Positions 7,276 to 16,729 of a stretch of DNA of 55,352 bases are shown here, in pieces. Position numbers and translations under genes: made by a program. The DNA comes from Neptuniibacter sp. 1_MG-2023. Its GTDB lineage: Bacteria; Pseudomonadota; Gammaproteobacteria; Pseudomonadales; Balneatricaceae. Every line of letters begins with the position of its first letter. Within the stretch, counting starts at the first letter, position 1. The stretch is taken from positions 1-55,352 of the forward strand of contig NZ_JAUOQR010000016.1 of assembly GCF_030547185.1 (NCBI RefSeq). Direction: 5' to 3'. The notes below the pieces were generated by a model. That model was not told the origin of the DNA and made no database searches. It worked only from the letters and a program-made list of their open reading frames with translations.

Positions 7276-8187
7276 TTAGCCTCGTTCCGGTAGCGTGATT
7301 GTTCCGTTGTATGCCTCTTCTGCAAACATCTCGGCAGTACGAAGTCCCGCTGCTGTCATAATGTCTAAGTTGCCTGCATATTTAGGTAAGAAATCACCTA
7401 GCCCTTCAACTTCCATAAAAACGGATACTTTATTACCATCAAAGATAGGGCCGTTTACTAATTTATAACCCGGCACATACTTTTGAACCTCTCTGACCAT
7501 GTTATGAACAGATGTAGTGATTGCCGCTTGGTCGGGTTTCTCTTTAGTTAGACAGTGCACTGTATCGCGCATCATCAAAGGGGGCTCAGCTGGATTGACT
7601 ATGATGATTGCTTTACCTTTATCGGCACCCCCTACAGCTTCAACTGCACCGGCAGTAGTGCGGGTAAATTCATCAATATTCTGACGGGTTCCTGGGCCAA
7701 TAGAGCGAGAGGAAACAGTCGCAACAATTTCACCGTATTCAACCGCTTGCACTTGTGAGACCGCTGCGACCATAGGGATGGTTGCTTGCCCACCACAAGT
7801 CACCATATTGACGTTCATCTCTAATTGAGAAGCGTGCTTCTTTAAATTTACCGGCGGGACGCAGAATGGGCCAATAGCTGCAGGCGTTAAATCCACCATA
7901 ATCACGCCAAGCTCATTTAATTTACGGCTATTTTCTGCGTGTACGTAAGCAGAAGTTGCATCAAAGGCGACGCGAATATCGTCCTTTATCACTTGATCCA
8001 ACATACCGTCGATGCCTGTACTAGAGATTTTCATTCCCATCTCTTTTGCGCGCTTAAGACCTTCTGATTCAGGATCTATACCTACCATCCATACAGGTTC
8101 AACCCACTCAGAACGTTGCATTTTCATCAGCAGATCGGTACCTATATTACCTGGACCAATAATGACTGCTTTTAATTTCTTACTCAT
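7276..8187 (-). CDS. dmpF: Acetaldehyde dehydrogenase, acylating
   Basis: 303 residues. The N-terminal Rossmann motif is [12 protein letters not shown] and the catalytic Cys lies in [12 protein letters not shown]. The C-terminal dimerisation and aldolase-binding region reads [25 protein letters not shown]. It oxidises acetaldehyde (or propionaldehyde from methylated substrates) to acyl-CoA with NAD+ and CoA, in complex with DmpG. Start [11 protein letters not shown] is preceded by a GAGGA-type ribosome site. Order dmpE-F-G matches the classical operon. Confidence 0.95.
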   Translation of the reverse strand: MSKKLKAVIIGPGNIGTDLLMKMQRSEWVEPVWMVGIDPESEGLKRAKEMGMKISSTGIDGMLDQVIKDDIRVAFDATSAYVHAENSRKLNELGVIMVDLTPAAIGPFCVPPVNLKKHASQLEMNVNMVTCGGQATIPMVAAVSQVQAVEYGEIVATVSSRSIGPGTRQNIDEFTRTTAGAVEAVGGADKGKAIIIVNPAEPPLMMRDTVHCLTKEKPDQAAITTSVHNMVREVQKYVPGYKLVNGPIFDGNKVSVFMEVEGLGDFLPKYAGNLDIMTAAGLRTAEMFAEEAYNGTITLPERG

Positions 8188-8217
8188 ATTAATATCCTCA
8201 AAGTCAGTGTGGTCGAG

Positions 8218-9003
8218 TTAGGTAAAACGAACAGATGCAGACCCAATACCGCCAATACTGACCGTCATGTAATCGCCTGCTTGAACAGGTTCTAGGGGTA
8301 CAAGTGAGCCTGAGAGTATGACTTCACCCGCTTTAAGTGAGATACCGAACTCGCCCAAGGTATTGGCCAACCAAGTGACACAATTAACAGGGCTTCCTAG
8401 TGCTGCGGCACCGGCTCCGGTGGAGATGATTTTGCCGTTTTTTTCAACGACCATGCCGCAGGTTGATAGATCTACTTCACTTGGTTTTACTGCACGATCA
8501 CCTAGTACAAAAAGGCCACAAGATGCGTTATCAGCAACGGTGTCTTGGATTTTTATTTTCCAATCCTCAATGCGCGAATCGACGATCTCAAAACAGGGCA
8601 TAACGTAATCAGTTGCCGCTAATACATCAGCATTAGTGATGCCTGGGCCGATAAGATCTTTTTTAAGAACGAAAGCAATTTCACCTTCGGCTTTTGGTTG
8701 AATAAGTCGCTCAGATATAGGCATCTCTTCACCTTGGCTAAACGCCATATCATCGGTGAGATAACCAAAATCTGGTTGGTGAACATTCAGCATGTTTTGA
8801 ACGACTTTAGAGGTAACGCCAATCTTTTTACCGATAATTTTAGCGCCGGCTTGTACGCGTCGATCCACCATACGTAAAGAGATGTGATAAGCATCTTCAA
8901 TGGTTATATCGTCAAAACGTTCAGTAAAAGGCTTTAATGTTTTGCGTTCGGTGAGCGCCTCATAGAGCTCATCACCACATTTCTCTATCTGTTTTGGATT
9001 CAT
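8218..9003 (-). CDS. dmpE: 2-oxopent-4-enoate hydratase
   Basis: 261 residues from ATG at 9003 (MNPKQIEKCGDELYEAL), one base after the dmpD stop, matching known DmpE N-termini. A GTG nine codons upstream would overlap dmpD and lacks a spaced ribosome site. KKIGVTSKVVQNMLNVHQPDFGYL, PKAEGEIAFVLKKDL and CFEIVDSRIEDWKIKI identify the hydratase branch of the family. It adds water to 2-hydroxypenta-2,4-dienoate to give 4-hydroxy-2-oxovalerate. Confidence 0.94.
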   Translation of the reverse strand: MNPKQIEKCGDELYEALTERKTLKPFTERFDDITIEDAYHISLRMVDRRVQAGAKIIGKKIGVTSKVVQNMLNVHQPDFGYLTDDMAFSQGEEMPISERLIQPKAEGEIAFVLKKDLIGPGITNADVLAATDYVMPCFEIVDSRIEDWKIKIQDTVADNASCGLFVLGDRAVKPSEVDLSTCGMVVEKNGKIISTGAGAAALGSPVNCVTWLANTLGEFGISLKAGEVILSGSLVPLEPVQAGDYMTVSIGGIGSASVRFT

Positions 9004-9004
9004 T

Positions 9005-9865
9005 TTATTTCTCGTATGCAAGTTGATCACCTTCTTTTAAAAAGGTGGCAATTAACTGATTAAACCGCTCTTTGTGTTCAATTTGAGTCCAATGACCACA
9101 TTCACCAAAAACATGAAGTTGAGATCGACAGATCAAGCGGTTTAATGTGAAGCTATTCTCAAGCGGAATGACTTGATCATCTCGGCCATGGATAATGAGT
9201 GTTTCATGCCTGAGTGCTCGAATCTGTTGTTCTTCACTCGTCATGGCATCGATCCAACGCTGTCTAGGGGCTGGAAACATTGCAGAATATGATCTCTGTA
9301 CACCTTCACGTATGCTTGCTTGATAACGAAGCTCTGCGAGCTCATCGGTAACAAGGTTTCGGTCAAAGGCAAAGATATCTAACATTTTTTTCATTGATTC
9401 TAGTGAGGGCTGATAACCCCAAACCTGATCCAGTCCTTGGGTTAAAGTGAAGGGAACACCGACACTTCCCATCAAGACTAGGCGACGTATGCGGTTGGGG
9501 TATTTAATGGCTATAGCCAGTGCAAGCGCCCCCCCAAATGAGTTGCCTATTAAATCGGTTTGATCAATATCTAAGTAATCTAGTGTATCGATTAGGTGCT
9601 GAACCCATAGGTCCATGGAGTAGTGGTTGTGGGTTGAGCCTTGGGTGTAACCAAAGCCCATTAGGTCTGGTGCGATAACACGCCGCTCTTTTGTTAGAAC
9701 TTGAATGCTAAGGCGCCAATTGGCCCACGCTGTTACCCCTGGACCTGAGCCATGAAGTAGTACAACGGGGAAACCTGTCCCCTGGTCATGTACATTAGTC
9801 ATAACGCCTTTAATATCGGTGAGTAAACCGATTTCAGGGTTATTGTTTGTATCGGTTGCAATCAT
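9005..9865 (-). CDS. dmpD: 2-hydroxymuconic semialdehyde hydrolase
   Basis: 286 residues, alpha/beta hydrolase. The oxyanion HG motif is LLHGSGPGVTAWANW, the nucleophile elbow IGNSFGG holds Ser109, the acid is in IIHGRDDQVIP, and the His in FGECGHWTQIE. This is the C-C bond hydrolase used mainly for ring-fission products of methylated catechols (ketones), releasing a carboxylate and 2-hydroxypentadienoate. Together with dmpC/I/H it means both meta branches are present. Confidence 0.94.
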   Translation of the reverse strand: MIATDTNNNPEIGLLTDIKGVMTNVHDQGTGFPVVLLHGSGPGVTAWANWRLSIQVLTKERRVIAPDLMGFGYTQGSTHNHYSMDLWVQHLIDTLDYLDIDQTDLIGNSFGGALALAIAIKYPNRIRRLVLMGSVGVPFTLTQGLDQVWGYQPSLESMKKMLDIFAFDRNLVTDELAELRYQASIREGVQRSYSAMFPAPRQRWIDAMTSEEQQIRALRHETLIIHGRDDQVIPLENSFTLNRLICRSQLHVFGECGHWTQIEHKERFNQLIATFLKEGDQLAYEK

Positions 9866-9880
9866 GGCTCAGCTCGTGTC

Positions 9881-11341
9881 TTAGAATTTAATGCAGATGT
9901 TTTTAGTTTCGGTGTAGAACTCAAGGCCATGAACACCCCCTTCACGACCAATACCTGATTCTTTTGCACCACCAAATGCGGTGCGAAGATCGCGTAGGAA
10001 CCAGCTATTAATCCATACCAACCCAACTTCTAGTTGCTCGGCTATACGTGATGCTTTAGCTGAGTTTTCAGTCCATACCGCTGCAGATAAACCGTAGTTG
10101 GTATTGTTTGCTAAATGGACAACTTCATCTTCTGAATCAAAAGGGCGAATATGACAGCAGGGCCCAAATACCTCTTCTTTAATGAGGCGAGCGTCATCAG
10201 GAAGGTCTGTCCAAATGGTAGGTTCTACCCAAGCTCCAGCATTTAGCGCATCGCCCATCTCTGGGACACCACCACCAGTAACGACGGTTGCACCTTCTTC
10301 TACGGCTAATTTGTAGTAGGAGAGGACTTTATCTTTGTGCTCTTGACTAACGAGTGGACCAAAATCAACGCTTGGATCTTCAGGACGGCCCATTTTTAGT
10401 TTCTCTACGCCTTCTTTTAAGCGTTGAACAAATTCATCAAAGAGGGGGCGTTCTACATAAACACGTTCAGTGCCTAGGCAAACTTGGCCGCAGTTTACAA
10501 AGGCCGAACGTAGGGTACCTTCAACGGCTTTGTCCAAGTCACAATCCGCGAAAACAATCCCAGGGTTTTTACCGCCACACTCCATAGAAATATTACGTAA
10601 ACCAACAGAGGCAGCGCGCATGATAATTTCGCCGGTACGGGTTTCGCCGGTGAATGTAATTGCATCTACATCTTTATGTTCGGTTAAAAAGGCACCGGCA
10701 GAGTTGGGGCCGAAGCCATGAACCACGTTGTAAACCCCTTCAGGTACACCGCATTCATTCATCACTTCACCGAGCAGGGTGGCGGTCGCTGGCGTTTCTT
10801 CAGAGGGTTTGACCACGACAGTATTGCCGCAAGCTAAGGCTGGGCCGACTTTCCATGTCATTAACAATAAAGGGAGATTCCAAGGACTGATGACGGCAAT
10901 AACACCTTTAGGCGTGCGATGCCCGTAGTTCAGTGCGCCTAAGCCATCCGGTGTATCCATGTGGAAAGCTTCAGTGGGATGATTTGCCACTGTTTCCGAA
11001 AAGGCTTTGAAATTCGCCGCGCCACGGGGAATATCAATGTGGGAGGCAATTTTCTGAGGTTTACCTGTATCTAAACATTCAGCTTCGAGGAACTCATCAA
11101 AACGTTCGTTAATACGGTCGGCAACTTTGTTAAGTAAGGCGGTACGTTGAGCTTGGGTCATTTTCCCCCAAGGTCCTTTCATTGCAGATTTTGCCGCGCT
11201 AACCGCCATGTCAACTTCTTGTAGGCCTGCCTCATGGACAGTACCAATAACACTGTTGTCTACAGGACAGCGGTTCTCGAACGTTTTACCGCTGCTTGAA
11301 GTAACAAATTGACCATTTATAAAATTCTTAAATTCTTTCAT
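9881..11341 (-). CDS. dmpC: 2-hydroxymuconic semialdehyde dehydrogenase
   Basis: 486 residues from ATG at 11341 (MKEFKNFINGQFVTSSSGKTFEN). A TTG four codons upstream is less likely. Aldehyde dehydrogenase landmarks are PWNLPLLLMTWKVGPALACGNTVVVKPSEETPA (in pieces), the general-base Glu in ISMECGGKNP, and the catalytic Cys in FVNCGQVCLGTERVYVE. It oxidises the ring-fission aldehyde to 2-hydroxymuconate with NAD+, feeding DmpI and DmpH. The length equals that of known DmpC/XylG proteins. Confidence 0.94.
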   Translation of the reverse strand: MKEFKNFINGQFVTSSSGKTFENRCPVDNSVIGTVHEAGLQEVDMAVSAAKSAMKGPWGKMTQAQRTALLNKVADRINERFDEFLEAECLDTGKPQKIASHIDIPRGAANFKAFSETVANHPTEAFHMDTPDGLGALNYGHRTPKGVIAVISPWNLPLLLMTWKVGPALACGNTVVVKPSEETPATATLLGEVMNECGVPEGVYNVVHGFGPNSAGAFLTEHKDVDAITFTGETRTGEIIMRAASVGLRNISMECGGKNPGIVFADCDLDKAVEGTLRSAFVNCGQVCLGTERVYVERPLFDEFVQRLKEGVEKLKMGRPEDPSVDFGPLVSQEHKDKVLSYYKLAVEEGATVVTGGGVPEMGDALNAGAWVEPTIWTDLPDDARLIKEEVFGPCCHIRPFDSEDEVVHLANNTNYGLSAAVWTENSAKASRIAEQLEVGLVWINSWFLRDLRTAFGGAKESGIGREGGVHGLEFYTETKNICIKF

Positions 11342-11396
11342 TCTTTTTCTCAAGCTAAGTAAAAGGATTCAGTGGTTGATACTGATTCAGTAATGA

Positions 11397-11424
11397 CAGC
11401 TTCTAATTGAGGCATTAAAAGCTG
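11397..11424 (-). other. Intercistronic hairpin between dmpB and dmpC
   Basis: CAGCTT-c-TAAT and ATTA-a-AAGCTG pair with one 1x1 mismatch around a TGAGGC loop. No T run follows, so it is more likely an mRNA stability or processing element than a terminator. It occupies the 93-bp gap after the catechol dioxygenase gene. Confidence 0.45.
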
Positions 11425-11434
11425 CTGTCTATGT

Positions 11435-12358
11435 CTAAGTTAAGACAGTTAAAAAGCGTTCATTCAGAACACGATCATGGTAAAAAATAGCTTTGCCTAA
11501 TTGCTCTTCCTGCCAGATCACGGTTGGGTGATCTGGATAGTGGTAATCACCACCACAGAAGACTTCAGAGCGGTTGCCACTTGGATCAAAGAAATAGATA
11601 GTTTTACCGTGAGTTAGACCGTGACGTGTGGGGCCAATATCAATGGAAACGTCTCGCATAGAGATAAGATCTGCAGCACGTAAAACATCGTCCCAAGTCT
11701 CAAGCAGGAAGGAGGCATGATGGAGCTTGCCGGGTTCTGGGCATTCAATAAACGCAATATCATGGGCTTTACAGCTACATGTTAAAAAGTTGGCGATCCC
11801 TGCTTCGTCAGCATTGACCACTTGTTCAGCAAGATCGAAACCTAAAATGTCAGTGAAGATCTCTGTAGTGCCTGCGATGTTTGGGCCATATAGCAAACCA
11901 TGATCAAAGCGTACTGCTTTCATTCCTTTTAAGCCTTCAGGCCAAGCTTCTGGGTTAACAGAGTTAATACCCCATTTCCCGGTTTGCTCTTTGTTTGCGA
12001 ACAGCTCAAATTTATGGCCTGTTGGGGTATCGAAACGTACACGACGACCACAGTCTTTTAGGTCACCGGCCGGAATATCCTCAACCTTACAACCATACTT
12101 AATCAGCTCCGCCCGTAGATTATCGACGCTGGCTTCATCGACACATTTAAAGGCAAAAAAATCCATCCCTGGCTCATCGGCTTCACGCAAAACAACTGAA
12201 AACTTATCTATTTCAGACCAAGCTTTTAGATAGACACGGCCTTGTTCATCGCGATCCATCTCAATAAGGCCTATTAAGTCTCGGTAGTGGGTAAGTGCTT
12301 CTTCCATATCCAATACCCGTAACTGAATGTGCCCTGGGCGCATAACACCTTTTTTCAT
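11435..12358 (-). CDS. dmpB: Catechol 2,3-dioxygenase (extradiol, type I)
   Basis: 307 residues, very close to XylE/DmpB throughout and of the same length. Fe(II) ligands fall at H153 (RFDHG), H214 (LHHAS) and E265 (SGNRSEVF), the same numbers as in XylE. The C-terminus [21 protein letters not shown]...FLTVLT is also conserved. It opens catechol and methylcatechols next to a hydroxyl to 2-hydroxymuconic semialdehydes. It is the second gene of the operon, 23 bp after the ferredoxin that is expected to re-reduce its iron. Confidence 0.97.
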   Translation of the reverse strand: MKKGVMRPGHIQLRVLDMEEALTHYRDLIGLIEMDRDEQGRVYLKAWSEIDKFSVVLREADEPGMDFFAFKCVDEASVDNLRAELIKYGCKVEDIPAGDLKDCGRRVRFDTPTGHKFELFANKEQTGKWGINSVNPEAWPEGLKGMKAVRFDHGLLYGPNIAGTTEIFTDILGFDLAEQVVNADEAGIANFLTCSCKAHDIAFIECPEPGKLHHASFLLETWDDVLRAADLISMRDVSIDIGPTRHGLTHGKTIYFFDPSGNRSEVFCGGDYHYPDHPTVIWQEEQLGKAIFYHDRVLNERFLTVLT

Positions 12359-12381
12359 GAAACTATCCTCAATTATTATTT

Positions 12382-12702
12382 TTAAACGATTACCTGTTTC
12401 GATGTGGGGGTGTGCAATACTTCAATTTTAAGATCGCTTGTCGGAAATATTCGACAGGCCAGTACAACCCCTTTTTGCAAGTCTTCATCTGTAATATGAG
12501 CTTTGCTCATCCGCTTAGATGAGAATGAACCGTTGATCACCCTTATTTTGCAGACCCCGCAGCCGCCGCCACGGCAACCCACATCTATACAATGTGAATT
12601 GATAGTTTCCATACCGACTAACAGGGCTATTCCTGAGGGGCATAAAAACTCCTGTTCTTGATTAAGTACCTGAATCTTATGTTTAGTTATTATCTGACTC
12701 AT
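12382..12702 (-). CDS. dmpQ: Plant-type 2Fe-2S ferredoxin (XylT/DmpQ-like)
   Basis: 106 residues. The cluster motif is C-x4-C-x2-C ([12 protein letters not shown]) with a distal Cys in LACRI. In TOL and dmp pathways this ferredoxin reactivates catechol 2,3-dioxygenase whose iron has been oxidised by substituted catechols. It is the first gene of the meta operon, about 44 bases from the predicted sigma-54 start site, and directly precedes dmpB as in xylTE and dmpQB. Confidence 0.92.
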   Translation of the reverse strand: MSQIITKHKIQVLNQEQEFLCPSGIALLVGMETINSHCIDVGCRGGGCGVCKIRVINGSFSSKRMSKAHITDEDLQKGVVLACRIFPTSDLKIEVLHTPTSKQVIV

Positions 12703-12757
12703 GTATTCGCCCCTAACCAGATTGGCGCTTTAGATGTAGATCTGTGATCACTACTAA

Positions 12758-12772
12758 GCAACCGATGTGCCA
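12758..12772 (-). promoter_or_regulatory. Sigma-54 promoter of the meta operon
   Basis: Read on the minus strand, TGGCAC-ATCGG-TTGC is a perfect -24/-12 element. The expected start site is near 12746, giving a leader of about 44 bases before the ferredoxin ATG. An IHF site and two activator elements lie upstream. Confidence 0.88.
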
Positions 12773-12801
12773 GAGATATAGAAATACGTTTGTTTTTTAT
12801 T

Positions 12802-12814
12802 TAACTAATTGATA
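12802..12814 (-). promoter_or_regulatory. IHF site of the meta promoter
   Basis: TAACTAATTGATA matches the inverse IHF consensus YAANNNNTTGATW at every fixed position. It lies between the -24 element and the activator sites, in an AT-rich stretch, where DNA bending is expected for sigma-54 activation. Confidence 0.6.
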
Positions 12815-12890
12815 AATAAGGTTTATTTTTTGATAAGTTCGTTTGCTTTTGAAAAAAAAGCTAAAGAGTTTTTAAGGTAATAATGACCAA

Positions 12891-12937
12891 ATGATTAAAT
12901 AATCAAATGGGGTGTAATGAGTTGATGAAGTGATTAA
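12891..12937 (-). promoter_or_regulatory. Paired upstream activator sites of the meta promoter
   Basis: Two elements resemble the DmpR-family consensus TTGATCAATTGATCAA. ATGATTAAATAATCAA at 12891-12906 sits within a longer inverted repeat (CCAAATGATTA...AATCAAATGG, 12887-12910), and TTGATGAAGTGATTAA is at 12922-12937. Their starts are 31 bp apart, about three helical turns, and the nearer lies about 120 bp from the -24 box. Confidence 0.65.
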
Positions 12938-12954
12938 TTGGGAGGAGGGGGCGA

Positions 12955-13030
12955 GCTGCAAGGGTGCAGCCCATATTTAGATCTAAGAGGATAAGGGCAG
13001 AAGGTTAAGCATTAAAAGGCGTTTTTAATG
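12955..13030 (-). terminator. Hairpins after activator 2
   Basis: CATTAAAA/TTTTAATG (13010-13030) overlaps the end of the activator gene, and GCTGCA/TGCAGC with a 4-base loop lies at 12955-12970. Neither has a strong T run on the minus strand, so termination is uncertain. They separate the activator from the meta-operon activator sites. Confidence 0.35.
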
Positions 13031-14773
13031 GGTATCAGAACGGTTAGAGCTAACCTTTTTGAGTTTGTAGGCGAGAGTCGGGCGTGATAGGCCTAATTTT
13101 CTGGCGGCTTGGGATACATTATTATCAGATTGTGACATCGCTTGGTTTATCAGTATCTCTTCAAATAGATCCATATTGAAATCGCGATCTAGCAGCTCTT
13201 GGGCGTACCTATTGAGATCATGTTCATGCTTTGGGAGTTCATCTTCTTCGCAGATATCCCCTTTTTTGTTAACGATGTTCAAAGGATGAGAAGGTTCAAC
13301 GAGAGAGGGGAAGAAGTTCTCTAAGCTTATTAACTGATTATTGTCGGTTAAAATTACACCTCGCTCTATCATGTTTTCTAACTCACGGATATTGCCTGGC
13401 CAAGCGTAATTTATAAACGCATCCATGGCCTTGTCTGATATTCCTAAAGTGAGCTTGTGGTACATGCTGTGATACTTTTCAAGAAAATGTTCAACAAGAG
13501 CAGGGATGTCTTCTGTTCTTTCTCTAAGCGGCGGAATGAGAACAGGAAAAACATTTAAGCGGTAGAAAAGGTCAGCCCTAAATCGACCTTCTTTTACGGC
13601 ATTTTCTAAATCTTCATTAGTTGCTGCAACAATGCGAACATCTATTTTTATCGTATTCGTGCTACCGACACGCTCTAGCTCGCTTTCTTGTAGTACTCTT
13701 AACAGAGATGCTTGGGCGCGCGGAGGGAGTTCGATTACCTCATCTAAAAATATAGTGCCGCCATGGGCTCGTTCAAACTTTCCTGCACGAGATTTAGTTG
13801 CACCAGTATAAGCACCTTGCTCGACACCAAAGAGTTCCGCTTCAATAAGGTCTTGAGGGAGCGTTGCACAATTGACGGCAACGAACGGCTTTTCGGCACG
13901 ATCACTACTGATGTGCAGACCTTTTGCTACAATCTCTTTACCTACACCGGTTTCACCTAACAGCAGTGTTGTTACGCGGCTTTGGGATGCTCGGTTAATT
14001 AATCTACATACTTTTTTAAACGCTGGCGATTGGCCAATGGACTGGTAGATCTGTTCGTCATCGCTTTGTAATCCTATGCTTGATTTGAGCAAATCCACTT
14101 CGGATTGAAGTGCAATGAGTTGATCTATAATTGGATCAGGTTTTAAGTAACGCTCAATTTCAGAGGGGTCATCCCATTCTTCAGCGGGCTTCCCTATATT
14201 AGTACAATGAGAGTGACCACAGGCGACACATTCTGTTTCTTTAAAAAGGATCTTTTTCTGCATGTAGTAGCTGGTATACCCACTTGCATAACCGAGTAAT
14301 GTCCAGCAGACGGGGTGATCGCTAGAACCGAAGTCTGATAAGTGAATTTCCGCTTCATAAGACCCATGCCAGTCAAATTCGCCATAGAATTCCCCTTTAT
14401 CAATATCGATTTTAATATTGATAGGTTTAACCTGAACAATCCCTTCGATTGTGTGCATCTGTGGGCCGACAAGAAAAGCATCTTGGCTACTGAGATCGGG
14501 TCGTATTCTTTTTGCGAGTTCAGCATCACGTTGACCTGCTTCGTAGCCAAAGCGCATAAGCATCGCTTTTGCTCTTTCTACACCTAAAGTTTCAATAAGC
14601 TCTCTACGCAGATAGCCCATAACGCCAGAATGAATAAGAATCATTCTTTGCTCGTTTAACCAGATTTTCCCATGCTCTATATCAAATTTTAGCTGGGCAA
14701 GTAGATCCTCTGAGGAGGGACGTGGTAATTCTCTACGTTGCAAGTTATCTGGGTTATCGGTGAAGTTTGACAA
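13025..14773 (-). CDS. Sigma-54-dependent phenol-type activator, DmpR/MopR family (activator 2)
   Basis: 582 residues with XylR_N, V4R, AAA+ and Fis-HTH domains. Residues matching the MopR phenol pocket and zinc site appear at exactly one position later than in MopR: H107, W135, C156, E179, C182, C190. The sigma-54 loop is GAYTGA rather than GAFTGA, a tolerated change. The recognition helix reads QAARKLGLSRPTLAYKLKK. The gene follows activator 3 by 12 bp in the same direction and probably shares its transcript. It is a likely phenol sensor for the meta and hydroxylase promoters, though which activator serves which promoter cannot be read. Confidence 0.94.
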   Translation of the reverse strand: MSNFTDNPDNLQRRELPRPSSEDLLAQLKFDIEHGKIWLNEQRMILIHSGVMGYLRRELIETLGVERAKAMLMRFGYEAGQRDAELAKRIRPDLSSQDAFLVGPQMHTIEGIVQVKPINIKIDIDKGEFYGEFDWHGSYEAEIHLSDFGSSDHPVCWTLLGYASGYTSYYMQKKILFKETECVACGHSHCTNIGKPAEEWDDPSEIERYLKPDPIIDQLIALQSEVDLLKSSIGLQSDDEQIYQSIGQSPAFKKVCRLINRASQSRVTTLLLGETGVGKEIVAKGLHISSDRAEKPFVAVNCATLPQDLIEAELFGVEQGAYTGATKSRAGKFERAHGGTIFLDEVIELPPRAQASLLRVLQESELERVGSTNTIKIDVRIVAATNEDLENAVKEGRFRADLFYRLNVFPVLIPPLRERTEDIPALVEHFLEKYHSMYHKLTLGISDKAMDAFINYAWPGNIRELENMIERGVILTDNNQLISLENFFPSLVEPSHPLNIVNKKGDICEEDELPKHEHDLNRYAQELLDRDFNMDLFEEILINQAMSQSDNNVSQAARKLGLSRPTLAYKLKKVSSNRSDTH

Positions 14774-14785
14774 GCGATGTAACCC

Positions 14786-16480
14786 CTATGATTTTTTTAG
14801 TCGATAAGCCATTTGTGGCCGGGTAATACCTAAAATACGCGCGGCTTGAGTAATATTTCCCTCTGCTTTTTCCATAGCACGCTCAAGTATTTGTTGCTCA
14901 AAGTGAGTTAGATCAAAATCATAGTTAAGGAGTTGATCGATTACGGTGTCTTTAGATGGATTGTTATTTTCCAAACAGCTTAATTCCCCTGTTTTGCTAA
15001 TAATATTCAGAGGATGAGTTGGCTCTGAAAGAGAGGGGAAAAATGAACTCATATCGATACTACGGTTATTATCGGTAAGAATAATGCCGCGCTCAATCAT
15101 GTTTTCTAATTCACGGATGTTGCCAGGCCATTTGTAGTGCATCAGCGCTTGCAACGCTTTTTCTGATACGCCTAATGTCTGCTTGTTGTATTTAGCGTGA
15201 TACTTTTCAAGGAAGTGATCAACTAAAAGGGATATATCTTCGGCCCTTTCTCTTAGTGGAGGGATTAAGACAGGGTATACATTTAGACGATAATATAGAT
15301 CTTCGCGAAACTTACCTGCTTTGACGGCATCAGTTAGATTCTCGTTTGTGGCTGCAACAATACGCACATCAATTTTACGTAGTTGATTATCACCTACACG
15401 TTCTAGTTCTCCTTCTTGGAGTACACGTAATAGGGTGGCTTGTGCTCTAGGGCTTAATTCCGCGACTTCATCAAGAAAGATGGTGCCGTTATTTGCTCTT
15501 TCAAACTTACCTTCTCGCGACTCGGTTGCTCCGGTATAAGCGCCTTTCCTAACACCAAAAAGTTCAGCTTCAATAAGGTCGGGTGGTATGCATGCACAGT
15601 TGATAGCAATAAAAGGTTCATTAACCCGTTGACTACTTTGATGTAGTGCTCGGGCGACTACCTCCTTGCCTACGCCGGTTTCACCTTGGAGGAGAACTGT
15701 GACAGTACTATCTGAGGCGCGTTGAATCAGGTGGCAGACATGTTTAAATGCCTCTGACTGTCCTACTGAGTTGAATAATATTTCATCTGAAGGACAGCGG
15801 TGGGCCTCGAAGTTTTCTTTTAATGTGCTGACCTCATAACGTAGGGCAAAAAGCTCATCGGCGATAGGGTCGGGTAGTAGGCAACGTTCTAGCTCCTCTT
15901 GATCTTCCCATTCAGTGGCGGGCTTGCCGACAATTTTGCAGTGATCCGCGCCTGTACCTGCACACTGGGTTTCTTTAAAGATAATCTTGTGGCCCATATA
16001 GTATGTAGAGAAACCACTGGCATAGCCCAGTAAGGTCCAGCAGATTGGATCTTCAGATATACCAAACTCATTGATATGCACATCTGCTTCGTAGGAGTCA
16101 TACCAATTAAATTCGGCGTAGAACTGTTTGTCGGGAAGGTCAAATTCGAGTGCGACAGGTTCGACGCGTACCATACCTTTTATGCCATGAAGCTGAGGGC
16201 CGACAAGGAACGCTTCGGATTTAGTGATTTCTGGGCGAACCTTATGTGCTAGTTCAGCATCTTTCATTCCGCTGTTATAGCCAAAACGCATCAAAAAACC
16301 TCTGGCGCGTTCTATGCCTAGGGAGGCGACTAATTCTGTGCGTAAAGAGCCCATAACAGCAGAATGAATAAGGAGCATTCTCTGCTCATCTAACCAGATT
16401 TTCCCGTTTTCGTGGTCAAACTGTATTTGAGAAATAAGATCTTCAGGCGTAGGAAACTGCAATGCCGGTTGTTCGCTCAT
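14786..16480 (-). CDS. dmpR: Sigma-54-dependent phenol-type activator, DmpR/MopR family (activator 3)
   Basis: 564 residues, same architecture as activator 2 and more similar to it than to activator 1. The phenol and zinc residues are all present at a constant offset from MopR: H98, W126, C147, E170, C173, C181. Walker A is QGETGVGKE, the sigma-54 loop GAYTGA, Walker B IFLDEV. The HTH reads QAARILGITRPQMAYRLKKS at the very end. It is divergent from dmpK with a 501-bp regulatory region between them, the classical dmpR/mopR position, so it is the best candidate for the phenol hydroxylase activator. Confidence 0.95.
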   Translation of the reverse strand: MSEQPALQFPTPEDLISQIQFDHENGKIWLDEQRMLLIHSAVMGSLRTELVASLGIERARGFLMRFGYNSGMKDAELAHKVRPEITKSEAFLVGPQLHGIKGMVRVEPVALEFDLPDKQFYAEFNWYDSYEADVHINEFGISEDPICWTLLGYASGFSTYYMGHKIIFKETQCAGTGADHCKIVGKPATEWEDQEELERCLLPDPIADELFALRYEVSTLKENFEAHRCPSDEILFNSVGQSEAFKHVCHLIQRASDSTVTVLLQGETGVGKEVVARALHQSSQRVNEPFIAINCACIPPDLIEAELFGVRKGAYTGATESREGKFERANNGTIFLDEVAELSPRAQATLLRVLQEGELERVGDNQLRKIDVRIVAATNENLTDAVKAGKFREDLYYRLNVYPVLIPPLRERAEDISLLVDHFLEKYHAKYNKQTLGVSEKALQALMHYKWPGNIRELENMIERGIILTDNNRSIDMSSFFPSLSEPTHPLNIISKTGELSCLENNNPSKDTVIDQLLNYDFDLTHFEQQILERAMEKAEGNITQAARILGITRPQMAYRLKKS

Positions 16481-16729
16481 TCAAGGACTCGCTATATTTA
16501 TTTTTTTTATATGCTGCTAGCTATATTTAGGGTGACTTTAAATAATGAATACTAATTCTTGTAGTTTGTCCCCTAATACATTAGACACCTAGATGGCATC
16601 GCTAAGTGGTAAAAAATAATAAGAGCTTTTATTTATAAAGCATCTTACTGGGCGGTTGTTAAGCAAGAAGCATGCACAATCTGCAAAGCAGTGTTTACCT
16701 CTTTTAGCCCCCAAGGGTTGTTTATATGT

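Noticed and set aside
10722-10732. Second Ter-core-like GTTGTAAAC
   Set aside because: Lies within dmpC codons and lacks the flanking Ter bases.
14194-14550. 118-residue open frame on the minus strand inside activator 2
   Set aside because: Different frame within a clear gene; its composition follows the activator codons and no family is recognised.
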